Source of the DNA: Paraburkholderia nodosa DSM 21604
GTDB taxonomy: Bacteria > Pseudomonadota > Gammaproteobacteria > Burkholderiales > Burkholderiaceae
Direction: 5' to 3'
Length of the DNA: 64,000 nucleotides
Assembly (NCBI RefSeq): GCF_000519185.1
Contig: NZ_JAFA01000023.1
Span: 62,001-126,000 of the forward strand
Part shown: positions 50,375-59,308 of the stretch, piece by piece
Position numbering within the stretch: the first letter of the stretch is position 1
Layout of the letters: each line of letters starts with the position of its first letter
Program-made: the position numbers and the translations under genes
Notes under the pieces: model-generated
The model's database searches: none
Seen by the model: the letters and a program-made list of their open reading frames with translations, nothing else
What the model was told of the DNA's origin: nothing

Positions 50375-52171
50375 ATGCTCGAAACAGCCGATATCAAACC
50401 CGCACTCGAATCGAATGCCGACCCTCGCCGGATAGCGCGCGCGCTTTACTGGCAGGGTTGGCGCGTCACGTCCATTGCGCAGCATATGGAGCTGAAACGC
50501 GCGACGGTCGAGGCATGGAAGCAGCGCGACGAGTGGGACAAGGCCGCGCCGATCGAGCGTATGGAATCGTCACTAGAAACCCGCTTTTGTGCGCTCATTG
50601 CCAAGCCGGTTAAGACCGGCAGCGATTACAAGGAAATCGACTTGCTCGGCCGGCAGGTTGAGCGGTTGGCACGCGTGCGCAAATACGGCGAAACGGGGAA
50701 AGAGAGCGACCTAAACCCGAACATCGAGGCGCGCAACAAAGCGCCACGCAAGGAAAGGGCCGGCCGTAACGATTTCAGTGACGAACAGGTTGCGCGACTG
50801 CACGAGGCGTTTCTTGATTGCCAGTTCGGCTATCAAAAGGTGTGGTATCGCAACGGCGACAAGCGCACGCGCAACATTCTCAAGTCGCGGCAGATCGGCG
50901 CGACGTTCTATTTCGGGCGCGAAGCGCTGGACGATGCCTTGCAGACCGGCCGGAACCAGATTTTTCTGTCGGCCAGCAAGGCGCAGGCGCACGTTTTCAG
51001 GCAGTACATTTGCCAATTCGCGCGCGAGGCCGCAGACGTTGAATTGACGGGCGAGCCGATCATCTTGCCGAGCCGCCGCCCCGAGATTCCCGAGGCAATT
51101 CTTTACTTCCTCGGCACGAACGCAAAGACGGCGCAGAGCTATCACGGCAACTTCTATTTCGATGAATATTTTTGGGTGAGCGGTTTTCGCGACTTGCAAA
51201 AGGTCGCGTCAGGCATGGCGATGCACAAGAAATGGCGTAAGACGTACTTCTCTACGCCGTCGAGCATCAGTCACCCCGCCTATACCTTCTGGAGTGGCGA
51301 GCACTTCAACAGGGGCCGCGCAAAGGCCGATCACATTCATCTTGATATCTCGCACAGCGCGCTCGGTCGCGGCCGGTTTTGCGAGGATTTGCAGTGGCGG
51401 CAGATCGTTACGGTCGAGGACGCGCTTGCCGGCGGTTGTGACCTGTTCGATATCGACGAGCTGCGCCTTGAATACAGCGCGCAGGATTACGCGAATCTGT
51501 TGATGTGTCAGTTTATCGACGATAGCGCGTCGATCTTTCCGCTCGTCGAGCTGCAACGTTGCATGGTCGACTCGTGGGAAGCATGGGCCGACGACTTCAA
51601 GCCGCTCGCGCCCCGCCCTTTCGGTTTCCGCCCGGTATGGGTCGGCTATGACCCCGCGCTTTCCGGCGACTCGGCGGGCCTTGTCGTTGTCGCCCCGCCG
51701 GCGGTGCCGGGGGGCAAGTTTCGCGTCCTGCACAAGTGCCAGTTTCGCGGCATGGACTTCGAAGGGCAGGCCGAGGCGATTCGCCAGATCACAAAGCAAT
51801 ACAACGTCGAATATATGTCGATCGACACTACAGGTATCGGCCAGGGCGTTTACCAGCTCGTCAAACAGTTCTACCCGAGCGCGGTCGCGCTCAACTACTC
51901 GCCCGAAATCAAGGGCCGGCTCGTGCTCAAGGGCTTGTCGGTGATCGGCAAGGGCCGGCTCGAATTTGATGCCGGTTGGACCGATCTAGCTCAATCCTTC
52001 ATGGCGATTCGAAAGACCATGACGGCGAGCGGCCGAAAGGTCACATACGAGGCGAGCCGTAGCGAGGAAACAGGCCACGCCGATCTAGCCTGGGCGTGCT
52101 TGCATGCGCTCGATAACGAGCCGCTAGAGGGCGTGACCGCAAACAACACGAGCATTCTGGAGATTTCATGA
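50375..52171 (+). CDS. P: Terminase large subunit gpP
   Basis: The 598-aa protein has an N-terminal helix-turn-helix (about 20-50), an ATPase domain with SRQIGAT (171-177) and Walker B FYFDEYFW (260-267), and a C-terminal nuclease domain with an acidic GYDPALSGDSAG segment. It powers DNA packaging. ATG 50375 fits the family; an open frame reaches back to 50117 but overlaps gene O. It is divergent from O, as in P2. Confidence 0.94.
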   Translation: MLETADIKPALESNADPRRIARALYWQGWRVTSIAQHMELKRATVEAWKQRDEWDKAAPIERMESSLETRFCALIAKPVKTGSDYKEIDLLGRQVERLARVRKYGETGKESDLNPNIEARNKAPRKERAGRNDFSDEQVARLHEAFLDCQFGYQKVWYRNGDKRTRNILKSRQIGATFYFGREALDDALQTGRNQIFLSASKAQAHVFRQYICQFAREAADVELTGEPIILPSRRPEIPEAILYFLGTNAKTAQSYHGNFYFDEYFWVSGFRDLQKVASGMAMHKKWRKTYFSTPSSISHPAYTFWSGEHFNRGRAKADHIHLDISHSALGRGRFCEDLQWRQIVTVEDALAGGCDLFDIDELRLEYSAQDYANLLMCQFIDDSASIFPLVELQRCMVDSWEAWADDFKPLAPRPFGFRPVWVGYDPALSGDSAGLVVVAPPAVPGGKFRVLHKCQFRGMDFEGQAEAIRQITKQYNVEYMSIDTTGIGQGVYQLVKQFYPSAVALNYSPEIKGRLVLKGLSVIGKGRLEFDAGWTDLAQSFMAIRKTMTASGRKVTYEASRSEETGHADLAWACLHALDNEPLEGVTANNTSILEIS

Positions 52172-53214
52172 GCAAGCGTAAGCGCACATTTCACGCATCG
52201 AGCACGCCACCGGCGGCCTCGTCGACGCCGGCAAGGGCCGAGGCCTTCACGTTCGACGATCCTGTGCCCGTCATGGATCGCGCCGAAATTCTCGATTACG
52301 TGCAGTCGTGGGCGGCCGGCAAATGGTACGAGCCGCCCGTGTCATGGTCGGGCCTTGCCAAGTCGTTTCGCGCGGGCGTGCATCACAGCTCGGCGATTTA
52401 CTTCAAGCGCAACGTGCTCGCGTCGACGTTCATCCCTCACAAGCTGCTATCACGCGACGAGTTCGGCAAACTCGCGCTCGATTACATGGTGTTCGGCAAT
52501 ACCTACGCCGAGGAACAGCGCAACCGGCTCGGCGGGTTGCTCGCGATCAAGCGCGCGCCGGCGAAGTACATGCGCCGGTCGACGGACCTGCAAGGCTTTT
52601 TTCAGATCGACGGCTTTCAGGTCGAGCACGAGTTCACGGCCGGCTCGGTGCATCACTTGATGGAACCTGACATTAATCAGGAGGTGTACGGCTTGCCCGA
52701 ATACCTGGGCGCGCTGCACGCGGCATGGCTCAATGAATCGTCGACACTGTTTCGCCGGCGCTACTACGAAAACGGCTCGCACGCCGGGTTCATTCTGTAC
52801 ATGACGGACGCGGCACAGAGTCAAAGCGATGTCGACAAGCTGCGCGAGGCCTTGAAAAGCAGCAAGGGGCCGGGCAATTTCCGCAACCTGTTCATGTACG
52901 CGCCGAATGGAAAGAAAGACGGCATTCAGCTCATACCCGTTTCAGAGGTCACGGCGAAAGACGAGTTTTTCAACATCAAGAATGTCACGCGCGACGACTT
53001 GCTCGCGGCGCATCGTATCCCCCCGCAGCTCATGGGGATCGTGCCGAGCAATACAGGCGGATTTGGCGCGGCCGACAAGGCGGCCGAGGTGTTCGGTTTC
53101 AATGAAATCGCGCCCTTGCAACGGCGCTTCGAGCAACTCAACGACTGTGTCGGAGAGGCTGTAGTGAGATTCATGTCCTACTCAAGCGGGGCGCCTGTGA
53201 GTTCTGCGCCATGA
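52168..53214 (+). CDS. Q: Portal protein gpQ
   Basis: The 348-aa protein matches P2 gpQ (MDRAEILDYVQSW near residue 36; DEFFNIKNVTRDDLLAAHRIPPQLMGIVP). It forms the portal ring for packaging. It overlaps gene P by 4 bp. The end (VVRFMSYSSG and beyond) reads differently from usual gpQ and lies just where base composition drops, so the last residues may have been replaced when the cargo region was inserted. Confidence 0.92.
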   Translation: MSKRKRTFHASSTPPAASSTPARAEAFTFDDPVPVMDRAEILDYVQSWAAGKWYEPPVSWSGLAKSFRAGVHHSSAIYFKRNVLASTFIPHKLLSRDEFGKLALDYMVFGNTYAEEQRNRLGGLLAIKRAPAKYMRRSTDLQGFFQIDGFQVEHEFTAGSVHHLMEPDINQEVYGLPEYLGALHAAWLNESSTLFRRRYYENGSHAGFILYMTDAAQSQSDVDKLREALKSSKGPGNFRNLFMYAPNGKKDGIQLIPVSEVTAKDEFFNIKNVTRDDLLAAHRIPPQLMGIVPSNTGGFGAADKAAEVFGFNEIAPLQRRFEQLNDCVGEAVVRFMSYSSGAPVSSAP

Positions 53215-53359
53215 ACGCGTCATAGCTATTTGCAGTCGATGAGTTCACTTGCGCCAGAAGCAGCTAACGCAGCAACTGTCAAAGAGTTCGGCAGTTTTTG
53301 TCGGAACGGGTACTTTTTTGAAGAAAGGCCTCGTTCCGTCAGTGAGGAATACCGAGCCA

Positions 53360-55300
53360 CTACTTGGCGCATACGTTGCTAATAAAAGCCTCCATTTTGG
53401 CCAGCCGATTGGCGCATTTCCAATTAAGAGTAGCCTCGACCAAATTGGGTGCTGTGAGGGCTTTTTGCATCATTTCGACTTTATTGCCGGCTCCCCAGAT
53501 GCTACGTCCTTTGGCACGCCGATCAGATTCATTGTTTTCGCTCGCATCTGTAACATGAAGGTCACAGAAATGTTTAGTTAATGATTCTTCGTATGATTCA
53601 TATTGCCCTATGATCAGAGGTACGCTTTGCAATTTCTCTGAGTAATCTTGGTATCCTTTCCAGAGCGACGAAATCGCGTGCCAGATAGCCGATTCTGGAA
53701 GATAATTTTCGACTTCTCGACCCTCAGTCCAATCGAACATGGCCGCACCTGGTCGCTCCTGATTTAATTTGTTGACTTCGGATAGAAGACGGGCCGCTCC
53801 CTTTTTTAGGAAATCGCTTGGAGGACGACCATTCGGATCTTCTTTTAAATCGGAATCCACGATGATGACTGGGTGTCGGCACATACTCAGCAGATCAAAC
53901 GTAGATTCGAGTTGCGCGTCGTCAGCAATCGAAAGATACGATATCAAAGCACCGCCATATTGCATAAAGGTGTAGTGGAACCCCTCTATAAAGCCCTGAG
54001 CGCGCATGCGAGGATTGAGCCAGTGGCGATAGAAGAGAAGTTCGGTGGGACCCTCTACCCATATCACTACGTTAGCGGTGAATAGCGTTCGTGCTGGGTG
54101 GACGCCCAAGGCCTCAAGTGCAAGGAATGCGTCGCGACGATCGGCGACGTGTTCTACGGTCAGGCTAACCTCGGTACTTTGCTCGTCGTACCGAGCATCG
54201 CACCGGAAGACCTTCCCGTTCTCAGAAAACACCGGGGCGAATTCTGCGGCGTGCGTTGCCAATACGAATTGCCTACCGTCAGCAAACATAAGGTTTAGCA
54301 ATCGCGCTCTGCGAGTCGGATGCAGACCATTTTCCGGTTCGTCCCAAAGTACTATGCAGCCCGGCTCCCCTAATCTAGTCAATCCAAAGAAAGAGAGGGT
54401 TATCTGGGTGCCGGAGGACGCTCTTGCGTAGGGCACTCCATTGATGTGCATGTCTGCGTGACCCTCTTCTTCGGAGACGTCGACGTCGGATTGCAAAAGA
54501 TGACTCAGCCTATTCATGGTTTCGGCAAACTGCTGACTCTGGGCTTTGCGACCTTTCTTTTCCCGAAGCAGTTCAGTAATCAACTTTGGGATTGCTTCTT
54601 CGTGCAATAGCTGTGTGTCAACAAACTGCACTTGGGGAAATTCAAGGCTTTCAAGTAAAGAGTCAACCTCATCACGTTCCAGAATAAGCGTCTCGCCGGA
54701 CCCTAGTTGAACTGGGACGGATCGGAGCACGCCCAATTGTGCATTTTGCTGACGTAAATTCTCCTCCGCAGCCGCTATTTGCGTATTCAACTGCTGAATC
54801 TGTTGGGGCGTCTGTGGCGCTTGCTGCGCCTGTTGCGTATGTCGGCGCTTTGCTAATTCGATTTTTTGCTCTTCGAGGTTTTCTATGCCTTTAATATGTT
54901 CGCTGATCTTTGTTTTTGTAATTTGCGGTTGAGCAAATTGCATTTCATTGTCGCCGCAACATATCCGTTGAATAATAAACTGAGATTCATTGCAGACGAT
55001 ATCAACGACTATTTCGTCGGACACGCCTAGATATTCTGCGAATTTTGGGGGGAGCGAGATCACACCGCTGCGGAAGCGAAGTGTAGCCACTTCAAATCTA
55101 TCCCATGCGCGATGAGATGGAGGGATGTCGCAAAGTGTTTTTCGATTGAGGATCTCAAATGCGAGACGCAAAACCCGAAGGATTGTGCTTTTTCCCGCAC
55201 CATTCGGCCCGACAAATATCGTGAGGTCTTTTAAGTTGTCCAAGTCTAGTTCGGAAAATCCGGCGAGCCCTTGGAATTCGCAGTGGAATAGTCTCATCAT
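53360..55300 (-). CDS. OLD/PARIS-like ATPase-TOPRIM defence protein
   Basis: The 646-aa protein has an ABC-type ATPase split by a Gln-rich coiled coil (about residues 135-192): Walker A GPNGAGKST (31-39), signature SSGTQ (295-299), Walker B VLWDEPENGLHP (317-328), H-loop ATH (348-350). A C-terminal TOPRIM-like domain follows, with Glu416 in VEGPTE, Asp482/Asp484 in IVDSD, and GREVENYLP (527-535). This is the OLD nuclease layout; the ENYL motif also recalls DUF4435 of PARIS AriB, so a fused AriA-AriB protein is possible. P2 carries old beside gene Q, the same place. AT-rich codon use marks it as cargo. Confidence 0.82.
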   Translation of the reverse strand: MMRLFHCEFQGLAGFSELDLDNLKDLTIFVGPNGAGKSTILRVLRLAFEILNRKTLCDIPPSHRAWDRFEVATLRFRSGVISLPPKFAEYLGVSDEIVVDIVCNESQFIIQRICCGDNEMQFAQPQITKTKISEHIKGIENLEEQKIELAKRRHTQQAQQAPQTPQQIQQLNTQIAAAEENLRQQNAQLGVLRSVPVQLGSGETLILERDEVDSLLESLEFPQVQFVDTQLLHEEAIPKLITELLREKKGRKAQSQQFAETMNRLSHLLQSDVDVSEEEGHADMHINGVPYARASSGTQITLSFFGLTRLGEPGCIVLWDEPENGLHPTRRARLLNLMFADGRQFVLATHAAEFAPVFSENGKVFRCDARYDEQSTEVSLTVEHVADRRDAFLALEALGVHPARTLFTANVVIWVEGPTELLFYRHWLNPRMRAQGFIEGFHYTFMQYGGALISYLSIADDAQLESTFDLLSMCRHPVIIVDSDLKEDPNGRPPSDFLKKGAARLLSEVNKLNQERPGAAMFDWTEGREVENYLPESAIWHAISSLWKGYQDYSEKLQSVPLIIGQYESYEESLTKHFCDLHVTDASENNESDRRAKGRSIWGAGNKVEMMQKALTAPNLVEATLNWKCANRLAKMEAFISNVCAK

Positions 55301-55877
55301 TTAATTAGCGACTGCCGCAAAATATTCAATACTTTATCCCTCTAAGGAGGGAGGGCCGACCCGGCGGCTTAATAGACGCTGGACACCAGGCTAATTCAAA
55401 ACACCTGCCCGACAACTCCGAGGGTGAAGTCCCGGCGCCTCAATGTTTCCTCACCTGCCTCGCATGCGAATCTTATCAGCTGATTCGACAGAGATACTTG
55501 CACTCACGGTTGCGTCGCGGAATAGGGGTTGCCGCAGGCGCCTGGGAACGTACCTTGACCTCGCTTGGCGAGCAACAACTGGCGGAGTTGATTTGCAACT
55601 GTCGCGTGCGAAAAAAAGTAGTCCTCCCCCCGCCTGCGGGCTTCGCTTGACAGGGCGGTTTCGGTGCATCTACCTGGGCGGCCCGTCGGCCCCCGTGGCG
55701 GGGGTTCCCGGTCGCTCGCCGTTGCGAAAAATTGATGCGATTTGATGCGCGACGATGCATATTTACGCTGGTTGTGGCCATGCTCCTATTCAGCACACGT
55801 TCCCGGTACGGGAGGCATGCGGGCTTATTTACTCTCTCCCACGCTCGCAACTTCCTGCGCGCTGAATACCGATGGCC
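55301..55877. other. 577-bp gap with candidate cos site
   Basis: No convincing gene. The middle (about 55380-55720) is GC-rich, unlike the AT-rich defence genes on each side, and looks like phage-core DNA. At 55694-55703 CGTGGCGGGG matches 9 of 10 bases of the P2 cos core CGAGGCGGGG (from memory), inside a CCCCCG/CGGGGG inverted repeat. cos is expected between gene Q and the far end of the phage map, so position fits. Confidence 0.35.
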
Positions 55878-56414
55878 CTAATGTGCGCTTCCGGCCAGAA
55901 TCGTCGGGAGCACGTCAATAAAATGCCTAGCTTGTTTGTATCGCTCGAATATCTCAGAAAGGCTTTTTTCCATTGAGAACGTCGCAAAATTCTGGTGCAC
56001 TAGTTTGTTGCGCTCGCGACCGATTTCCATAAATGCCTCGATTGCCAACTTCAGGTCGGGCGTTTCGCGAACGCGTGTAACTATGCTTGCTTTGAATTCA
56101 TCGCCAAACAGCGCAAAAAACTTATTTGCATTTGTACTGTTGTCCCAGTCGAACCAAGAATGATACTGCCTAGATATCGCCTTATTGCGCAAAAAATTGA
56201 CAACCATTGTTGAATTGTTAGAGCGAATTCTAAAGAACTCGGTCACGATTTCGCAGATTCTGTACTCAAAAAAACTTGCTGCTGCGAGAAGCAAGACCTT
56301 CCGGAAGTTATCGCCGGCCATCGATTGAAATGAAATCTCGCTAGTCGGCGATAGGAAGTTGATCAGCCCACTCGACTCTTCATACAGACGATCGACCTCA
56401 GTAGGCACGTACAT
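55878..56414 (-). CDS. HEPN-domain protein, candidate toxin RNase (MAE_28990-like)
   Basis: The 178-aa, all-helical protein carries the HEPN catalytic motif R-x4-H as Arg135-NKLV-His140, in a helix reading EIGRERNKLVHQNF. The layout (a helix LLLAAASFFEYRI near residue 42, then the R-x4-H helix) resembles RiboL-PSP-HEPN proteins, usually RNases. Its ATG directly abuts the DUF262 stop, so translation is coupled. In a defence context it is the likely effector that cuts RNA; the trigger is unknown. Confidence 0.7.
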   Translation of the reverse strand: MYVPTEVDRLYEESSGLINFLSPTSEISFQSMAGDNFRKVLLLAAASFFEYRICEIVTEFFRIRSNNSTMVVNFLRNKAISRQYHSWFDWDNSTNANKFFALFGDEFKASIVTRVRETPDLKLAIEAFMEIGRERNKLVHQNFATFSMEKSLSEIFERYKQARHFIDVLPTILAGSAH

Positions 56415-57581
56415 TCAGAGGCTCCCCAGTATCGCCTTGGCGCGAGTAAGCCGCATGTCGACATTTCGCGTTTGAGTTGTTCCCTCTAACAGCGCTTTTG
56501 TGAATTCAGTGTCCGACTCCAAGGAACGTACCTCTTCCACGGATACCTTTCCTTGGAGGACCCGATGTTCAGCAAATGCTGCGCTAGCTACCGCAGCAAA
56601 AGTAGCTTCGAATAAGGCAACGTTGAATCGGCCATTCCGAACAAACGCTTCTGCAGGCAAGTCGCTGCAGGCATCAAAAAACGACGTGATGAGACCTCGG
56701 AGGTATTCATTCTGTGCTGAATTTTGAGTCCGACATTTCTTTGAGAATTGATTCAAGAATTTGACCATCGACGGAGCATAACTATCTCCGTCGATCAAAA
56801 ATGCGAAGGCGCGCAAAAGCACTTCAACGTCTTTCATATGCAGGTCGGGTTCCATTCGGCCGACCAAGCGACGCCATTGCGGGTGCGTATTCACCCTGTA
56901 AAGCATTTCGTAAAACGCTGAGTGATACATGCTTGTGCGTATTTCTTGCGGTCTGAGATTTACGCCACCGGTGTTGAGGCGATTGAAAACCTCATACATA
57001 GACGAATCGTCATCTTGGGGCTGATTTTGTTTGATTATTATATTTCTAATCGTTCGGAGGTCAAACTGAGTCTTGTGATCGCCGAGGGTCGAATATTTTA
57101 AACCCTTAAATCGGTTTTCTTTGCCAGGTAGAGAGTCGCCAAGTTTCAGCTTGAAATCTTCAAAGAATTCATCATTATGAATATACTCGTCGGGTATTTT
57201 TCCTTCGCGATCAAAAATATCTCTTAATTCCGAGCGCTTTTCTTTCTTCGGAAATTTCTGTTTTATAAAATAATAAATGGACATCAGCCGTTGCTGGCCA
57301 TCTATCACTAGGAAGCTATTTCGCGCGGTTTCGTACAGAAATACCTGCGGCACCGGCAAGCCCAATATGAGCGATTCGATTAGTTTTGATGCCCGGCCAA
57401 TGTCCCAAACAAAATTTCTTTGGAAGCCCGGAATCTTTACGGCACCGGACTCCAGGAAGCTGTAGATGGTGGAAACATTGAAATCGTTGGGAGCAGCGGT
57501 GATATCGTATTCGTCGATAACCATATCATCTTGCTGTTCCGCATAATCTTCAAACCAATTCTCATTCTGTGATTCTGACAT
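56415..57581 (-). CDS. DUF262 protein (ParB/GmrS-like NTPase), candidate sensor
   Basis: The 388-aa protein has the three DUF262 hallmarks: IPGFQRNFVW (50-59), VIDGQQRL (92-99) and FNRLNTGGVNLRPQEIR (199-215). DUF262 domains bind and hydrolyse nucleotides in GmrSD and related defence proteins. The usual C-terminal DUF1524 His-Asn-His nuclease is missing; the gene instead runs straight into a HEPN gene. AAAGGAAG precedes ATG 57581, and TATACT at 57653-57648 (minus strand) is a possible -10. Confidence 0.85.
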   Translation of the reverse strand: MSESQNENWFEDYAEQQDDMVIDEYDITAAPNDFNVSTIYSFLESGAVKIPGFQRNFVWDIGRASKLIESLILGLPVPQVFLYETARNSFLVIDGQQRLMSIYYFIKQKFPKKEKRSELRDIFDREGKIPDEYIHNDEFFEDFKLKLGDSLPGKENRFKGLKYSTLGDHKTQFDLRTIRNIIIKQNQPQDDDSSMYEVFNRLNTGGVNLRPQEIRTSMYHSAFYEMLYRVNTHPQWRRLVGRMEPDLHMKDVEVLLRAFAFLIDGDSYAPSMVKFLNQFSKKCRTQNSAQNEYLRGLITSFFDACSDLPAEAFVRNGRFNVALFEATFAAVASAAFAEHRVLQGKVSVEEVRSLESDTEFTKALLEGTTQTRNVDMRLTRAKAILGSL

Positions 57582-58172
57582 GTTGCTTCCTTTTGTTATT
57601 TACAGCGCCTGACTGGAAGCGTTGCTTACTATCTTCCGTGTGCGAAAAGTATAACTCGCGTCTGGGGAGCGGTGGGGGGAGATGACTGCGCCGACAGTGA
57701 CCGAATTGTAGGCCGCTCTCCAGCGTGGAAAGCATCCTTTCCACTAGTTCACATGCCTATCATTGCGCCTGCCGGTTGTCTAACGGCCACGCCATCCGCC
57801 GCCGATCCCGGCCTGGGCATTTGCCGTTCTTCCGAACCCACGTCGACAATCGAGGGCCAGGGCGAAGTACAGTGAAAATACAGTTTGGGCAGACTTGGAT
57901 GGCCTTGAATGAGCTTGATTAGCCTTGGTTTTGCAGTTTGCGAGTTGCATAAGCTTTTGATTTATAAGAACTTATGGCGCACGGGTAAAACTCCGAAGGC
58001 AGTGCTTGCGGCCGCTCCATATGGCGGGCCGGCGGATGGTGCCCCTCCGCTTGGGCGCGTTTCCAATGACCTTCTGGGCCTTACCAGATAAGCCCTTCAC
58101 GGCTATATAACTATCAGTTTTGAAAACGTCAAATTTAACTAACCGCTTGAAATGCTTGAATATCCCCGAGGC
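57582..58172. other. 591-bp gap between DUF262 gene and attR
   Basis: No gene that I trust. It holds a perfect hairpin GTGGAAAG/CTTTCCAC (57725-57732, 57737-57744, loop CATC), AT-rich stretches near 57950 and 58100-58160, and a 9-base match CGTTTCCAA (58058-58066) to the putative integrase arm sites near attL. Confidence 0.5.
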
Positions 58173-58217
58173 TTTGTAATCATCAGGTGGCGGGTTCGAG
58201 TCCTGCAGCCGGCACCA
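58173..58217 (+). repeat. attR, 45-bp core repeat
   Basis: Identical to 23083-23127. It is only the 3' part of the tRNA-Thr gene, without the 5' half, so it is not a functional tRNA. Confidence 0.95.
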
Positions 58218-58225
58218 CATTCAAG

Positions 58226-58260
58226 ACAAAGGGTTACGTGAACTTCACGTAACCCTTTGT
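58226..58260 (+). terminator. Displaced native tRNA-Thr terminator
   Basis: Perfect 16-base arms (58226-58241, 58245-58260) with a 3-base loop lie 9 bp after the att core, the spacing expected for the original tRNA terminator. No long T-run follows. Confidence 0.65.
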
Positions 58261-58288
58261 GCTTTCTGCGCCGCCCGCGCCAGATTTC

Positions 58289-59239
58289 TCACTCCGCCCA
58301 TTCCGGGTCGCTCGTGAACATGATCGTGAGCCAGCGGTGCGACTCGTCCCCGCCGATGGCCCGGCCAATTTCATCGCGGATCGCGTCCCATTCGGCGATG
58401 CGCTTTGGCGGCATGTCGGGCGGCACGACGAAATACAGCTCGATCTCGCGGGAGCGGCCCACTTTCGCGACATAGGCGCGGTAATACTCGAAGGCGTAGC
58501 GCTCGACGAAGCGCTTCGCAACGGCATCGACATGCTGCTTGAGATCAGCGGGCGCCACGAGCAATACGTCCAGCAACGCCTGGCGGATTTCCGCGAGCGG
58601 AATCGGAATGATCACGACGCACACCACCACGAGCGCCGTCGGGTCGACGTAGGGCGTGAGGGGCTCCCACGCCGTTCCCTGAATCGCATAGCCGACGCTG
58701 AAGGCCACGAGCAGCGCCGCCGTGATGCCCGCGGACATGATCCACGACTTGATGTCGAGGCGCACGAAATCCGAGTGGATCCGGCGGTTCGCGCGCGATT
58801 CGAACACCGCCATCGCCACGCAGGCACTGACGGTGAGCACGGCGTAGACCAGGGCAGGACCGAAGTGCAGCTCGTGGCCGCCGGCGAGCAGGCTGGTGAC
58901 GCCGTTGATCAGCGCGTAGACGGCCACGCCCACGAGCAGCGTGCTGTTGAGCCCGAGCACCATGGGTTCGAGATGCCAGAAGCCCATGGTGAAGCGCTCG
59001 CGCCATTTGCGCGGCAGGTCGACATTGACCGCGTAGGAGGTGATCAGGCGCACAACGGCGAGTGCGAGCGCGCTCATGCTCGCGTCGACGAGCGAATAAA
59101 CGCCGTCGAACACAATCGAAAACGAGCCAGAGATCAGGCCGAACAGAATGCCGATGAGGGCGATCACCAACGTCGTGGCGATCGATAGCGTCAGCACGCT
59201 GCTCTCGTCGGAAGCACTAAAGAATCGAAGCCGTTCCAT
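58289..59239 (-). CDS. Cation diffusion facilitator family transporter
   Basis: The 316-aa protein has about five to six membrane helices and a C-terminal soluble domain (from residue 225) as in CDF metal/proton antiporters. Acidic residues in TM2 (FDGVYSLVDA, Asp45 and Asp52) and TM5 (RLDIKSW) are probable metal ligands, but the standard HxxxD is not obvious, so the metal cannot be predicted. It points toward attR and is the first host gene after the prophage. Confidence 0.85.
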   Translation of the reverse strand: MERLRFFSASDESSVLTLSIATTLVIALIGILFGLISGSFSIVFDGVYSLVDASMSALALAVVRLITSYAVNVDLPRKWRERFTMGFWHLEPMVLGLNSTLLVGVAVYALINGVTSLLAGGHELHFGPALVYAVLTVSACVAMAVFESRANRRIHSDFVRLDIKSWIMSAGITAALLVAFSVGYAIQGTAWEPLTPYVDPTALVVVCVVIIPIPLAEIRQALLDVLLVAPADLKQHVDAVAKRFVERYAFEYYRAYVAKVGRSREIELYFVVPPDMPPKRIAEWDAIRDEIGRAIGGDESHRWLTIMFTSDPEWAE

Positions 59240-59308
59240 GATGTCTGCTCTGCGCGAGGATGAGCAAGACTAGCCGACTCGCCGGGACGCCGTCGCCGCG
59301 CTGCGCGC

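Noticed and set aside
53215..53359. cos site directly after gene Q, as in P2
   Set aside because: No GC-rich P2-like core is present in these 145 bases; the better match is at 55694-55703.
57909..58091. 60-codon plus-strand frame before attR
   Set aside because: No ribosome site and no recognisable protein features.
58173..58217. Second tRNA-Thr gene at attR
   Set aside because: Only the 3' 45 bases are present; the acceptor 5' strand and D-arm are missing.
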